NCBI GenBank assembly: GCA_003054695.1
Contig: QAZA01000010.1
Span: 62,001 to 126,000 of the forward strand
Direction of reading: 5' to 3'
DNA length: 64,000 nucleotides
Source: Verrucomicrobia bacterium LW23
Lineage (GTDB): Bacteria; Verrucomicrobiota; Verrucomicrobiia; Methylacidiphilales; UBA1321
The position numbers and the translations under genes were made by a program. Below the pieces are notes generated by a model that saw only the letters and a program-made list of their open reading frames with translations, did no database searches and was not told the DNA's origin. Below, piece by piece: positions 54,680 to 63,866 of the stretch; within the stretch, counting starts at the first letter, position 1; the number at the start of each line of letters is the position of its first letter.

Positions 54680-57079
54680 ATGAGATCGCCCTCCCCTGCC
54701 CTGCTTTGCCCCTCGCAACCGCACCGGCCGCGCAGTTTTGCGGCCAGGGAGGCTTGTCGTCACGCTGCCCGCCTTTGCGCGCTTGCCGTAACTCTCTTTC
54801 TCGCAGCAGTTTGCGCAGTCTCGTCGCGTGCGCAGCAGCAGAATACGGAGCCTCCGCTGCTGATCAAGACCGAGAAGGCGATTGAGCAGCGCGTGCCGCT
54901 TCCCTTGTATGTATCGTCCCAGTCCAAGGCCGCCATCTCGCCGTTGCGCCTGCGGTGGGACTACGCCTCGGCCAGCAGCTCCATGGGCGACGACGTGCTG
55001 GTGTTTCGCTTTCCTGATACGCAGGAGGGCGCTCAGTTGAACGTCCTGAAATCCCAGCTGTGGATCTCCGCACTCAGCAGCGCCATTGTGTGGCAGGAGC
55101 CCTGGCGCGCCTCGCGCTGGACGGTTCGGGAGATTCCCGAGGTGGACGGCCCGGGTGTAGGTGTGGCGCTGAGCGTTGGCATGATCGCCACGGCGTCGGA
55201 TGTTGTGTTTCCCAAGGACACCGTCATCATCGGCTCTCTCAACCCCGATACGTCCCTCGGCCCGGTGAATGGTATGGCCTCGCGCCTGGACGCCGCCGCG
55301 GCCGCCGGGATGAAGCGCGTCGTTATCCCCAACCTGCAACGCTTTGAAAAGAATGCGGCCGGTGAGACCGTCAGCATCGAGAACTACGCCAAAACGCTGG
55401 GGCTGGAGATTATCTTTGCCTCCGACCTCCTCGAAGCGACCGAAAAGACGCTGCGCTGCAAGCTGCCCGCCCCGCCCAGCACCACCAGCGGCAACGGCTA
55501 CCGCGGCGCCTTGTGGGACTATCTGAACAACCAGTGCAGCAAGGAGATGAACAAGCTGCAGACGGTAGCCGGCACCTGGCAGCGCAACCTCGATCGCCTG
55601 GACAAAACCGGCGGCCCGGAGCTGAAAACGCTGTGGCGCGAGCTGTTTGACAATTACGACGAAGGCATGGACGCCTACCAGGCCGGCCTCCTTTACGTAA
55701 GCTGGGGCAAGCTGCAAATGGCCAACGCCAAGTGGAAGGCAGTGCAGGCGTGGCGCAATGCCAACCTCGACTTCAAGACCGTGGACGCCCGCGCAACGCA
55801 GCTGATTGCCCGCGTGCGCGAGCTGATGTACAAGCCGCCTGTCGACAACAACGAGCTGCACAGCGGCGTGTGCTTTGCGGAGACGCACGACTGGGGCTAC
55901 GCCATCAACGCCCGCCTCGAAGGCTCACAAATCTTTGCCCAGCAAGCCTTTCACCCCCGCAGCACCGCCACGGAGGCGCAGAAGGAGCTGGCCATTACCC
56001 GCATGTTTACGGCGGTGGAGGAGACCGAGTACCTGGTGCAAAGCTTTGAGGCGTACAAGGAGCTTTACCCGCTGGTACACAAGGACGACGTGGCCGTGTA
56101 TAACCGCGCGACCGTGTGGCTGCAGCAGCTCATCCCAACGCAAATAGGTGCGTCCGAACTGTTTGCGCAGGGGCTTAAGCATAACGCCAACCAGCTGGGC
56201 AATATGATTCTGCTGGACCCGCGCCTCTCCACCTACGCCCGCGTGATGGAGGAGATTCAGAAAGAGTGGGAGTCGCGCGTCAGCAACGCGCTCTCCATGC
56301 AGTCCAATACCAAGATCGACCATAACGTCGGCTGGCAACCGAGCGGCGCCTACGCTCGGCCGCGCTCCACCAACATGAACACGGCGCAGGGCCAGCTGGT
56401 GGCCGCGGCGGTGAAGCTGAGCGATACATCGCGCTGCCTGAAGTGGGTGAACGATTACTGCGAAGTCTCCGTGCTGGATCACAAGTACCTCAAGATGGGC
56501 GGCTATTTTGACTCCGCCCGGCAAGAGTGGGTCATCCCCCAGCAGGCCACCCTGCAGGCTATGACGCAGTACGCCGACGTTGCGGCGCGGCGCGGTATTG
56601 CGATGGCGGAGCTTATCGGCCTCAACACCAACATTTTAGAGCTTGTGTACGAGCGCGCCTCGTACCTGCGCAGCAGCCGTCGCATGGACGACAAACTGGA
56701 GGCGTTGCGGCAGTTTTGGCGCTGCGCCCTGCTGGGCAACATGTGCTGGCAGCTGGGCTACGTGCCGAAGGCCTCCGCCATGCCCGCAGGCCCACCCCCG
56801 CCCTCGCGCATTCCGCCTATCGACGCGCCCTTGCCGGAGACGACGCAGGCAGGCACGCAGCAGACGCAGCCCGGCGCAGGTCAGCTTACCTCAGCGCAAA
56901 AGCCGCTGCCGTCCTTCAAAAGCCAGGTGCAGGATGGCATACTGCTCGCTCCCGCGCAGCCGATTCCCCGCACGCCGGTGGAGGACGACATCGAGCCCGT
57001 GGTGGAGGAGAAAAGCAATGCGGCGGTGGAAAGCGCGCCTATGGAAACCGTTGTGCCCGTGCTGATGGAGAGCGAATAG
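54680..57079 (+). CDS. Exported Lon (S16)-like pseudoprotease
   Basis: 799 residues from the ATG at 54680. The signal-like segment at about 30-52 (RLCALAVTLFLAAVCAVSSRA) suggests export. Residues about 105-225 match the Lon proteolytic fold: DGPGVGVALSVGMIATASD, VIIGSLNPDTSLGPVNGM, and DAAAAAGMKRVVIPN. The catalytic Ser of DGPSAG is Gly159 and the Lys of GGLKEK is Arg202, 43 residues apart exactly as in E. coli Lon (679 and 722), so it should lack peptidase activity. The long remainder is helical with no recognised domain and ends Pro/Gln/Glu-rich. It lies 256 bp upstream of the PBP fusion on the same strand. Confidence 0.8.
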   Translation: MRSPSPALLCPSQPHRPRSFAAREACRHAARLCALAVTLFLAAVCAVSSRAQQQNTEPPLLIKTEKAIEQRVPLPLYVSSQSKAAISPLRLRWDYASASSSMGDDVLVFRFPDTQEGAQLNVLKSQLWISALSSAIVWQEPWRASRWTVREIPEVDGPGVGVALSVGMIATASDVVFPKDTVIIGSLNPDTSLGPVNGMASRLDAAAAAGMKRVVIPNLQRFEKNAAGETVSIENYAKTLGLEIIFASDLLEATEKTLRCKLPAPPSTTSGNGYRGALWDYLNNQCSKEMNKLQTVAGTWQRNLDRLDKTGGPELKTLWRELFDNYDEGMDAYQAGLLYVSWGKLQMANAKWKAVQAWRNANLDFKTVDARATQLIARVRELMYKPPVDNNELHSGVCFAETHDWGYAINARLEGSQIFAQQAFHPRSTATEAQKELAITRMFTAVEETEYLVQSFEAYKELYPLVHKDDVAVYNRATVWLQQLIPTQIGASELFAQGLKHNANQLGNMILLDPRLSTYARVMEEIQKEWESRVSNALSMQSNTKIDHNVGWQPSGAYARPRSTNMNTAQGQLVAAAVKLSDTSRCLKWVNDYCEVSVLDHKYLKMGGYFDSARQEWVIPQQATLQAMTQYADVAARRGIAMAELIGLNTNILELVYERASYLRSSRRMDDKLEALRQFWRCALLGNMCWQLGYVPKASAMPAGPPPPSRIPPIDAPLPETTQAGTQQTQPGAGQLTSAQKPLPSFKSQVQDGILLAPAQPIPRTPVEDDIEPVVEEKSNAAVESAPMETVVPVLMESE

Positions 57080-57335
57080 GCCCCAGCCGGCCCCGGCCGG
57101 GCCTGGAGGCACGCAGCGGCGCCGCGAAGTCGATTTCTCCCCTACTTTACATCGCTTTTACCCTAAATGTGTGCGTAAAGCGCTCCGGCTGAGCGTCCTG
57201 ATACGGATGAATGATACAGTTGCGCCCGGGCCGGTTTTCCGCTAATATCCTTCCCGTGCCCGGCACTGCCATCTGGCCCGGCGCCCCTCGCCTTAACATT
57301 TTTCGCCATCGCCCCTCCCCGGGCCGTTCCCTTTT

Positions 57336-60300
57336 ATGCACGATCGGATGTCGACGCTCCCGCGAAAGAAACTCGCGCGGCAGCCTCGTGATCGTCACGA
57401 CCCGATAACGCCCCCCTCGCACAAGTCCCGCAAGCCTTCGCGTCTCTGGCAAACCATCCGGCATCTCATCATCCTGGCCGCATGGGGCACGGGCATCATC
57501 ACCGGCATCGTCGGCGCCATGGCGCTGATTGTCATCGACCGGTACGACAGGATCGCCGCCGAGTACAACATCTCCGCGCTCGACGACCTGCCCGTCACCA
57601 CGATGATGTACGACCGCTCCGGCGAGGAAATCGGCCGCATCTTTACGGAGGATCGCACCATCCTCACCCACGACCAGATTCCGCAGAAAATGCGCGATGC
57701 CGTTGTGGCTGTGGAAGATGAGCGCTTTTATTATCACCAGGGCATCGACTACATCGGCCTTGTCCGCGCGCTGGTGCGCAACCTTGCCTCCGGCCAGCTT
57801 CGCCAGGGCGGCTCCACCATCTCGCAGCAGCTGGCCAAGCACCTGATGAACAACTTCTCGCGTACGCTGGACCGTAAGCTCACCGAGTTTTTTGTGGCGC
57901 TGCGTATCGAGCAAAAGCTATCCAAGGATAAAATCCTGGATTACTACCTCAACCGCATTTACTTCGGCAAAGGCCACTTCGGCCTGGCCTCGGCGGCGCG
58001 CGGCTACTTCAACAAAAGTGCATCGGACCTGACGATTGGCGAGATGGCGATGCTGGCCGGCATCATCCGCTCCCCCAACTCCACCAGCCCGCGCCGCGCC
58101 CCGGAGAAAGCGCGCGACCGCCGCAACGTGGCCCTGGCCAAGATGCGCGAGCTCGGCTACATCACGCCCGAGGAGGAGCAGACGGCGCGCTCCACCAACA
58201 TCCGCATTTACCCGGAGAAACCACCCGGCGTGCGCAGCTACTATGCCAGCCTTGCGTTGAAGGAGCTGCTGCAGATTCTGCCCAGCACCGGCGGCGACGA
58301 CGAAACGAGCATACCGGCCGGCCTTAACATCGTCACCACCATCGACATGCGCATGCAGCGCGCCGCCCAGCAGGTGCTGGAGGAGCAGGCCAAAAAGATT
58401 GAGGACGACATTGCCAAGCTGCGCGAGGCGGTCGACTTCAAGGCCAATCCGCTGCAAGGCGCGTGCATCGTTGCGGACTCCAAGACAGGCGCCGTGCGCG
58501 TGCTGATCGGCGGCCGCAGCTTCATGGAAAGCCAGTTTGACCGCGCCACTCAGGCCCGGCGCGAGAACGGGGCGCTCATCTATCCGCTTCTGTTCCTCAA
58601 GGCGTTCCAGTCGCTCAATTTCAGCCCGGCGTCGATGATCAACGCCACCTATTTTAACCCCGACGACGTGCTGAGCGCGCAAGAGGCCGCCCTGGGCAAC
58701 CCGCAGCGGGATATCGGCACGCGCTTTATGACGCTGTACGACGCGACCGTCAGCGGCAACCAGCACGTCGCCATCCGCCTGGCGCTGCACATGGGGCTCA
58801 ACCCGTTTTTTGACTGGCTTCGTAACTCCGGCGTGGTAGCGGGCAACCTGGACACCCCCAAGCGCATCGATCTTTCCAACCTCACACTGTGGGAGATCTG
58901 CAACCTGTACCAGGTGTTTAACCACGACGGCGCGACCAAAAAGCTTCACCTTATCTCCTCTGTCACCAACCAAAAAGGCGAGGTTATTTACCAGGAAGAC
59001 CCCACCGCCGCGGAGAAAAGCTGGGCCAGCCCGTCGGACACGCAGGCCATGCAGCAAACGTTGCTGAGCGCCAGCGGCGAAGGCCAGGGCCGCCGGTTAA
59101 AGAAGGACTTCAACATTCCGGCGCCCGTGGCCGGCATGCCCGCGTACAGCACGGGCTACCGCGATGCCTATTACGTGGGCTACACGCCCTCGATGATCAG
59201 CGCCGTGTGGATGGGCTTTGACAGCTCCCGCGCCATCGGCAACAAAAAGATTGCCCGCGCCTCCGCCATCCCCCTGTGGGCCGGGATTATGGAGAAAGTG
59301 ATGATGATCGAGCCCAAGGGCGGCACTTTTGCCCCTCCCTCGGCCAAGGATCTCGTGAAGGTGAACCTCAACCGCAAAAAGGGCACCATCGAGGGCGTCG
59401 TGGGCTTTGTGCCCAAGCAGGATTGCATTGGTGTGTGGATGCGCAGCAACGCGCTGACCAGCCCGCAGAATTTCCAGGATACCGGCACCAGCAACTTTAC
59501 CATGATGGCCTCGCTGCAGACGCCCAGCATGGAGGACGACGACGAGACCGCAGACGTGGATACGGACGAAGAGGGCCCCAGCGTCCCCAAAGCCGCGGCA
59601 GTTATCCCGCGCATTGCCAAGTACCGGCTGCCGGCCATGCGGGGCAACATCATTACCAACGACGGCGAGCTGCTGGCCACCATGCGCCAGACCTACAACA
59701 TTGTGCTGCCGTGGCCGGGGCCGGATATCGCGCCGAGCGAAAGCACGGCCATCGCCTGGGCTCGCGCCAAGATCAACAAGGCCGCCAACTGGACGCGCAA
59801 GCCCATCACTATCCCGGACGACGAGCTGCAGTCGCTCTTTACGTTCAAACGCTTTCAGCCGCTGACGATCGCCGAAGATATCTCCCCCGAGCAGATTGAC
59901 GCGTTCCCGAACAGCCCGCTGGTGGGTGAGGGCTTTTTCCTCCAGGGCATTCCGCGCCGCGTGTACCCGCAAAGCACCATGGCCTCGCACGTGCTGGGCT
60001 ATTTACGCAAATCGCAGGGTGTAAGCCGTGGCGAGTACAAGGCGGGCGAGGTAATGTACGAGGACTTTAACGGGGGCGCGGGGCTCGAACAGGTGTATAA
60101 CAACGACCTCAAAGGCACCGACGGCCATGTAACGATTGCGACCACGCCCGAGGGCTACGTCGATCGCGTCATCGTCGACTCCGCCGCGCTGCCCGGCAAA
60201 ACGCTGCGCACCACCCTCAACCACAAGTTCCAGGCCGCGGCCGAGCTGCATATCGACAAGATACGCTCCGGCGCCATTGTGGTGGTGGACGTGCACTCCG

Positions 60301-61424
60301 GCGCCATCGTCGTCTCGGCCTCCAAGCCCAACTTTAACCCTAATGACTGGATCCCGTCCCTGCCGGAGGAGGTGTGGACAGCCCTCACCGCGCCTTCCTC
60401 CCCCGGGTCCGGCAAAAAGAATCCGCTGCGCAACAACGTCATCGCCCACCGCAACCCGCCGGGCTCCGTGTTCAAGACGTTTACCGTGCTGGCGGCCGCC
60501 TCCATCGGCAAGTTCGATCCCCGGCGCGTCGTCAACTGCCCCGGCTATTTTGACGTGGGCACCACGCACTACAACCTGCCCAAGGAGGTTGGCAACTACG
60601 CCTTTAAGGAGGCGTTCCGCTGGTCGATTAACACCTACTTCCTGGACATGGGTGTGAACCGCGCCGGCCGCGATGCGATGCTGGAGATGGCCCACACCTG
60701 GGGCTTTGGCCAAAAGACCGGCATCGACCTGCCCGGCGAGGTGCCCGGCATGTTCCCCACGCCCGAGTTCGTCCGCGCGCGCCACCAGCGCAACATGGGC
60801 GGCGGCGATATCGCCAACGCCTCCATCGGCCAGGGCGACGTGCTGGCCACCCCGCTGCAAATGGCCAACGCCATGGCCGCGCTTGCCAACGGTGGCGTTC
60901 TCTACAAACCGCGCATGGCCGCCTCTCTGGAGGACGCCAACGGCCGCCCCTTCCATGTCTTTCAGCCCGAGATCATCAGGCAGATCCCCATGCCGCCGCC
61001 CGACATCCAGGCGGCCATCAAGGAGGCGATGCAAACCGTCGCCCAGTCCGGTACCGCCAGCCTTGTCGGCAACACTGTCCCCCACCTTAAGGTGGCTTGT
61101 AAAACCGGTACGGCGCAGGTGGGCTCCAAAAAGAAGCCCCGCCAGATTGCCTGGCTGGGCGGCTACTTCCCCGCCGATAACCCGCAGTACGCCTTCTCCG
61201 TAATGGTGGAAGGTGACTTTGACCAGGACCTGCACGGTGGCTCCGACGCCGGCGGCCTGGCGGCCAAAGTTTTCTCCACCATGTTCCCCGCCCCCCAGGG
61301 CAGCCGCAAGCGCGCGCCCAAAAAGAAGGTCGTCGAGGAGCTGGACCCCGCCGGCGCTGATATCCCCGTCGCCCCGCCCGTTCGCCCCGCCCCCCGTCCC
61401 CGCACGGTACGCGAGACAGAGTAA
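57336..61424 (+). CDS. GT51 + dead class A transpeptidase + PBP2-like class B transpeptidase fusion
   Basis: 1362 residues. A single TM (about 41-65) is followed by a GT51 domain at about 95-290: VVAVEDERFYYHQGID (catalytic Glu127), GGSTISQQLAKHLMNN, YFGKGHFGLASAARGYF. A class A transpeptidase fold lies at about 325-660, but SxxK is A413-L-I-Y416 and KTG is M601-P-A603; only an SGN-like motif (473-475) remains. A linker (665-765) leads to a PBP2-type start YRLPAMRGNIITNDGELLA and dimerisation region, then an intact transpeptidase: SVFK (Ser1044, Lys1047), SIN (1097-1099), KTG (1256-1258). It is a membrane-bound wall synthase facing the periplasm. Confidence 0.93.
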   Translation: MHDRMSTLPRKKLARQPRDRHDPITPPSHKSRKPSRLWQTIRHLIILAAWGTGIITGIVGAMALIVIDRYDRIAAEYNISALDDLPVTTMMYDRSGEEIGRIFTEDRTILTHDQIPQKMRDAVVAVEDERFYYHQGIDYIGLVRALVRNLASGQLRQGGSTISQQLAKHLMNNFSRTLDRKLTEFFVALRIEQKLSKDKILDYYLNRIYFGKGHFGLASAARGYFNKSASDLTIGEMAMLAGIIRSPNSTSPRRAPEKARDRRNVALAKMRELGYITPEEEQTARSTNIRIYPEKPPGVRSYYASLALKELLQILPSTGGDDETSIPAGLNIVTTIDMRMQRAAQQVLEEQAKKIEDDIAKLREAVDFKANPLQGACIVADSKTGAVRVLIGGRSFMESQFDRATQARRENGALIYPLLFLKAFQSLNFSPASMINATYFNPDDVLSAQEAALGNPQRDIGTRFMTLYDATVSGNQHVAIRLALHMGLNPFFDWLRNSGVVAGNLDTPKRIDLSNLTLWEICNLYQVFNHDGATKKLHLISSVTNQKGEVIYQEDPTAAEKSWASPSDTQAMQQTLLSASGEGQGRRLKKDFNIPAPVAGMPAYSTGYRDAYYVGYTPSMISAVWMGFDSSRAIGNKKIARASAIPLWAGIMEKVMMIEPKGGTFAPPSAKDLVKVNLNRKKGTIEGVVGFVPKQDCIGVWMRSNALTSPQNFQDTGTSNFTMMASLQTPSMEDDDETADVDTDEEGPSVPKAAAVIPRIAKYRLPAMRGNIITNDGELLATMRQTYNIVLPWPGPDIAPSESTAIAWARAKINKAANWTRKPITIPDDELQSLFTFKRFQPLTIAEDISPEQIDAFPNSPLVGEGFFLQGIPRRVYPQSTMASHVLGYLRKSQGVSRGEYKAGEVMYEDFNGGAGLEQVYNNDLKGTDGHVTIATTPEGYVDRVIVDSAALPGKTLRTTLNHKFQAAAELHIDKIRSGAIVVVDVHSGAIVVSASKPNFNPNDWIPSLPEEVWTALTAPSSPGSGKKNPLRNNVIAHRNPPGSVFKTFTVLAAASIGKFDPRRVVNCPGYFDVGTTHYNLPKEVGNYAFKEAFRWSINTYFLDMGVNRAGRDAMLEMAHTWGFGQKTGIDLPGEVPGMFPTPEFVRARHQRNMGGGDIANASIGQGDVLATPLQMANAMAALANGGVLYKPRMAASLEDANGRPFHVFQPEIIRQIPMPPPDIQAAIKEAMQTVAQSGTASLVGNTVPHLKVACKTGTAQVGSKKKPRQIAWLGGYFPADNPQYAFSVMVEGDFDQDLHGGSDAGGLAAKVFSTMFPAPQGSRKRAPKKKVVEELDPAGADIPVAPPVRPAPRPRTVRETE

Positions 61425-61508
61425 GATAAGAGCGACTATGAGGCACCGCCGCAGATTATTTCCCGCCTCCTCCCCTTGCGCCATCTTGTCACTCGCGTAA
61501 AGTACGCG

Positions 61509-62336
61509 ATGGCCGACAACCAGGATACCCCGCCCAGCGACAGCGCACCGCGCCCTCCCGCGCTTACGCCCGCGACTGTGCGCACGCCGTCCCCCGCGGC
61601 AGAGCCCGGCATCAGCGCGGAGTCCCACGACATCATCATCCTCCACCTCATCTACGGCATGCTTACGGGGTGGATCCCCGTGCCGATTGTGGATGGCCTG
61701 GCTGCTGACTACCTGCGGCGCCGCATGGTGTACCAGCTGGCCGCCGGCCATGGGGAAAAGCTCAGCTCCGAGCAAGTCCACATCCTTACCGAGGAGCGCG
61801 GCAGCTGCCTGGGCTGCGTGGGCGGCTGCCTTTTCGCTCTCATCAGCATCCCGTTCCGCCTCGTTACCCTGCTTGCACGTGCGCTGCAAGTGCTTCGCAT
61901 CAAACGTTTTGTGGAGTCCGCAGGGCGCGCCTACCACACGGCCCGGCTCATCGAGTACGCGCTGCGCACCAAAAAACTGCACCCGGCCGGGGCGCCCGCC
62001 GCCCTTCGCGTGCGCGCCGCCATGGATCGGGTCGTCGCCACCACCAACACCACGCCCGTCAACAAAGCGCTCCTTAGCATCCTGCAGGGCAACAAGGACA
62101 TGCTGCGCACGGCAGCCGCCTACTTCAACCGCGCCCTGCGCGCTCTGCCCTTCCGCAAACGCGACGCCGATCACGTGGGCGACGCCCTGCAGCAGGCCGA
62201 GGCGCAAACCGCCACGTCCGTCGGCGGCATCGTCTGGCCCCTGCGCTCCGCCCTGGATGCCATTCCCCCGCAACACTTTACGGAGATGGAAGCCGCGCTG
62301 GACGCCGAACTGGCGCGAGACGACAAGCCCCTGTGA
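61509..62336 (+). CDS. Hypothetical membrane-associated protein, 275 aa
   Basis: I chose the ATG at 61509 (MADNQDTPPS); a TTG at 61476 would add 11 residues. A Pro/Ser/Ala N-terminal tail is followed by a hydrophobic segment (IIILHLIYGMLTGWIPVPIVDGLA), a Cys/Gly patch (GSCLGCVGGCLFALISIPF), another hydrophobic helix and a helical, Arg/Ala-rich C-terminus. The family is unknown. It lies 84 bp after the PBP fusion gene and 72 bp before dcd, all rightward, so the three may be transcribed together. Confidence 0.65.
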   Translation: MADNQDTPPSDSAPRPPALTPATVRTPSPAAEPGISAESHDIIILHLIYGMLTGWIPVPIVDGLAADYLRRRMVYQLAAGHGEKLSSEQVHILTEERGSCLGCVGGCLFALISIPFRLVTLLARALQVLRIKRFVESAGRAYHTARLIEYALRTKKLHPAGAPAALRVRAAMDRVVATTNTTPVNKALLSILQGNKDMLRTAAAYFNRALRALPFRKRDADHVGDALQQAEAQTATSVGGIVWPLRSALDAIPPQHFTEMEAALDAELARDDKPL

Positions 62337-62408
62337 GCAGCCGCCCACGCGCCGCGCAAACTTTGCGCTCGCATCCCCGCCGCCAACGCGCTACCAAAGG
62401 CGTGCATT

Positions 62409-62978
62409 ATGGGAATACAGCCTGACACGTGGATCCGCAAAATGGCCCTGGAGCACGGCATGATCGAGCCGTTTGTCGACCGCCAGGTGCGCAAGGTGGA
62501 GGGCGGCACGCCGGTCGTCAGCTACGGGCTCTCCAGCTACGGCTACGACCTGCGCGTATCGGACGAATTTCGCGTCTTCACCAACGTGTTCAACACGATG
62601 ATCGACCCGAAGAACTTTGACGAAAAATCCCTCGTCAACATGCAGACGGACATCTGCATCGTCCCCCCCAACAGCTTTGCGCTGGCCCGCAGCGTGGAAT
62701 ACTTCCGCATTCCGCGCGACACCATGACTATTTGCCTGGGCAAAAGCACCTACGCCCGCTGCGGCATCATCGTCAACGTCACCCCCTTCGAGCCCGGCTG
62801 GGAAGGGCACGTCACCCTGGAGATCTCCAACACCACGCCGCTCCCCGCCTGCATCTACGCCAACGAGGGCCTCGCCCAGGTCCTCTTCCTCGCCGCTGTC
62901 AGCGAGTGCGAAGTCTCCTACGCCGACCGCCACGGTAAATACATGGGGCAGAGAGGGATAACCGTGCCGCGGCCGTAA
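62409..62978 (+). CDS. dcd: dCTP deaminase
   Basis: 189 residues. It deaminates dCTP to dUTP on the route to dTTP. Family motifs are visible: [42 protein letters not shown] (containing the conserved Ser/Arg), [18 protein letters not shown] with the catalytic Glu in GWEGHVTLE, and a C-terminal [12 protein letters not shown]. Length is typical. It is separated from the LuxR-type gene by a short spacer with a CCCTGG/CCCTGGT tandem. Confidence 0.96.
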   Translation: MGIQPDTWIRKMALEHGMIEPFVDRQVRKVEGGTPVVSYGLSSYGYDLRVSDEFRVFTNVFNTMIDPKNFDEKSLVNMQTDICIVPPNSFALARSVEYFRIPRDTMTICLGKSTYARCGIIVNVTPFEPGWEGHVTLEISNTTPLPACIYANEGLAQVLFLAAVSECEVSYADRHGKYMGQRGITVPRP

Positions 62979-63047
62979 GGGCGTATCCCTGGCCCCTGGT
63001 CCCTGGTTTGGCCTCCGGCCGGGGGAAACCGCGCCGCGCCGCCCTGC

Positions 63048-63866
63048 TCACGCCTTGCCAAACGTCTTCAGCACAGCACCTAGGCGTGTCTCGACGCCAA
63101 GTTTGCGGAGAATCGCCGCGACATGCAGATTGACGGTGCGAAAGCTGATGCCCAGAATCACCGCGATCTCCTTGTCGGTTTTGCCCTCGCGCATCCAGTG
63201 CAAAACCTCCACTTCGCGCTGAGTCAGTCCGTAAACCATCAGTGCGCGGGGATCGGTTACCGTTACGCCGTTGCCCCGAAGCCTCAGTTGAAAGTGAGCC
63301 GCCTGATACGCTTTCATCAGGTGCGGCCGGAGCAGTTTCAACAGCTCGCGTTCATCCTGACGAAAGTGCCCTCTGCGGTGGACAGCAGGAAAAAGCGACG
63401 ATGCGAGCACATCAAGGCGGTGGGGGTTGGGCCCCAGGTCAACGAGTCCCGCAGGAACCAGAGTGACGAGGTGCTCGGTCATCCCTATCTCCCGCAACAC
63501 ATCGTTATAAAGATCTGTTCTTTGGAATTCCCTTTTAGATACCAGATCGTAAGGGCTGATGATTTCCCTTACATCGCCAGCCACCTTGGCTCCCCCATTC
63601 ATTACGTAGGGAACGATTGGATTCTGAAACACGACCTCCTGCAGGCGATTCTGGAGCGCCGCACTAGCAGGCATTTCCACATTGCAGAAGAGCCGATGTG
63701 CGTTGGTGATAGGGTCCACCACATGCCAGGAAACCCAGTCGCCTATTAACAGCGCAGCCACGGACTCAATCATCCTTTCATGGATACGCTCAGGCTCGGG
63801 AGAGTCGTAGAGTTTGAGCACGGCGTTGGAGAAGCGCTGAAGTCCGCGATAACTCAGGTGTCCCAT
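63048..63866 (-). CDS. LuxR-family transcriptional regulator
   Basis: 272 residues from the ATG at 63866; a frame from 63932 exists but its extra residues look untranslated. The C-terminal 65 residues form a LuxR HTH: GLTQREVEVLHWMREGKTDKE, then EIAVILGISFRTVNLHVAAIL and RKLGVETR. The N-terminal 200 residues resemble a sensor or autoinducer-type domain but with no receiver Asp signature, so it is not a standard response regulator. The signal is unknown. It is convergent with dcd. Confidence 0.9.
   Translation of the reverse strand: MGHLSYRGLQRFSNAVLKLYDSPEPERIHERMIESVAALLIGDWVSWHVVDPITNAHRLFCNVEMPASAALQNRLQEVVFQNPIVPYVMNGGAKVAGDVREIISPYDLVSKREFQRTDLYNDVLREIGMTEHLVTLVPAGLVDLGPNPHRLDVLASSLFPAVHRRGHFRQDERELLKLLRPHLMKAYQAAHFQLRLRGNGVTVTDPRALMVYGLTQREVEVLHWMREGKTDKEIAVILGISFRTVNLHVAAILRKLGVETRLGAVLKTFGKA

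Noticed and set aside
57660-59330. First transpeptidase domain of the PBP fusion as an active enzyme
   Set aside because: The SxxK Ser and Lys and the KTG box are all replaced (Ala413, Tyr416, Met601-Pro-Ala603), so only the second domain is credited with activity.
60003-62348. 781-residue leftward frame
   Set aside because: Antisense of the PBP fusion and the next gene; no recognisable protein.
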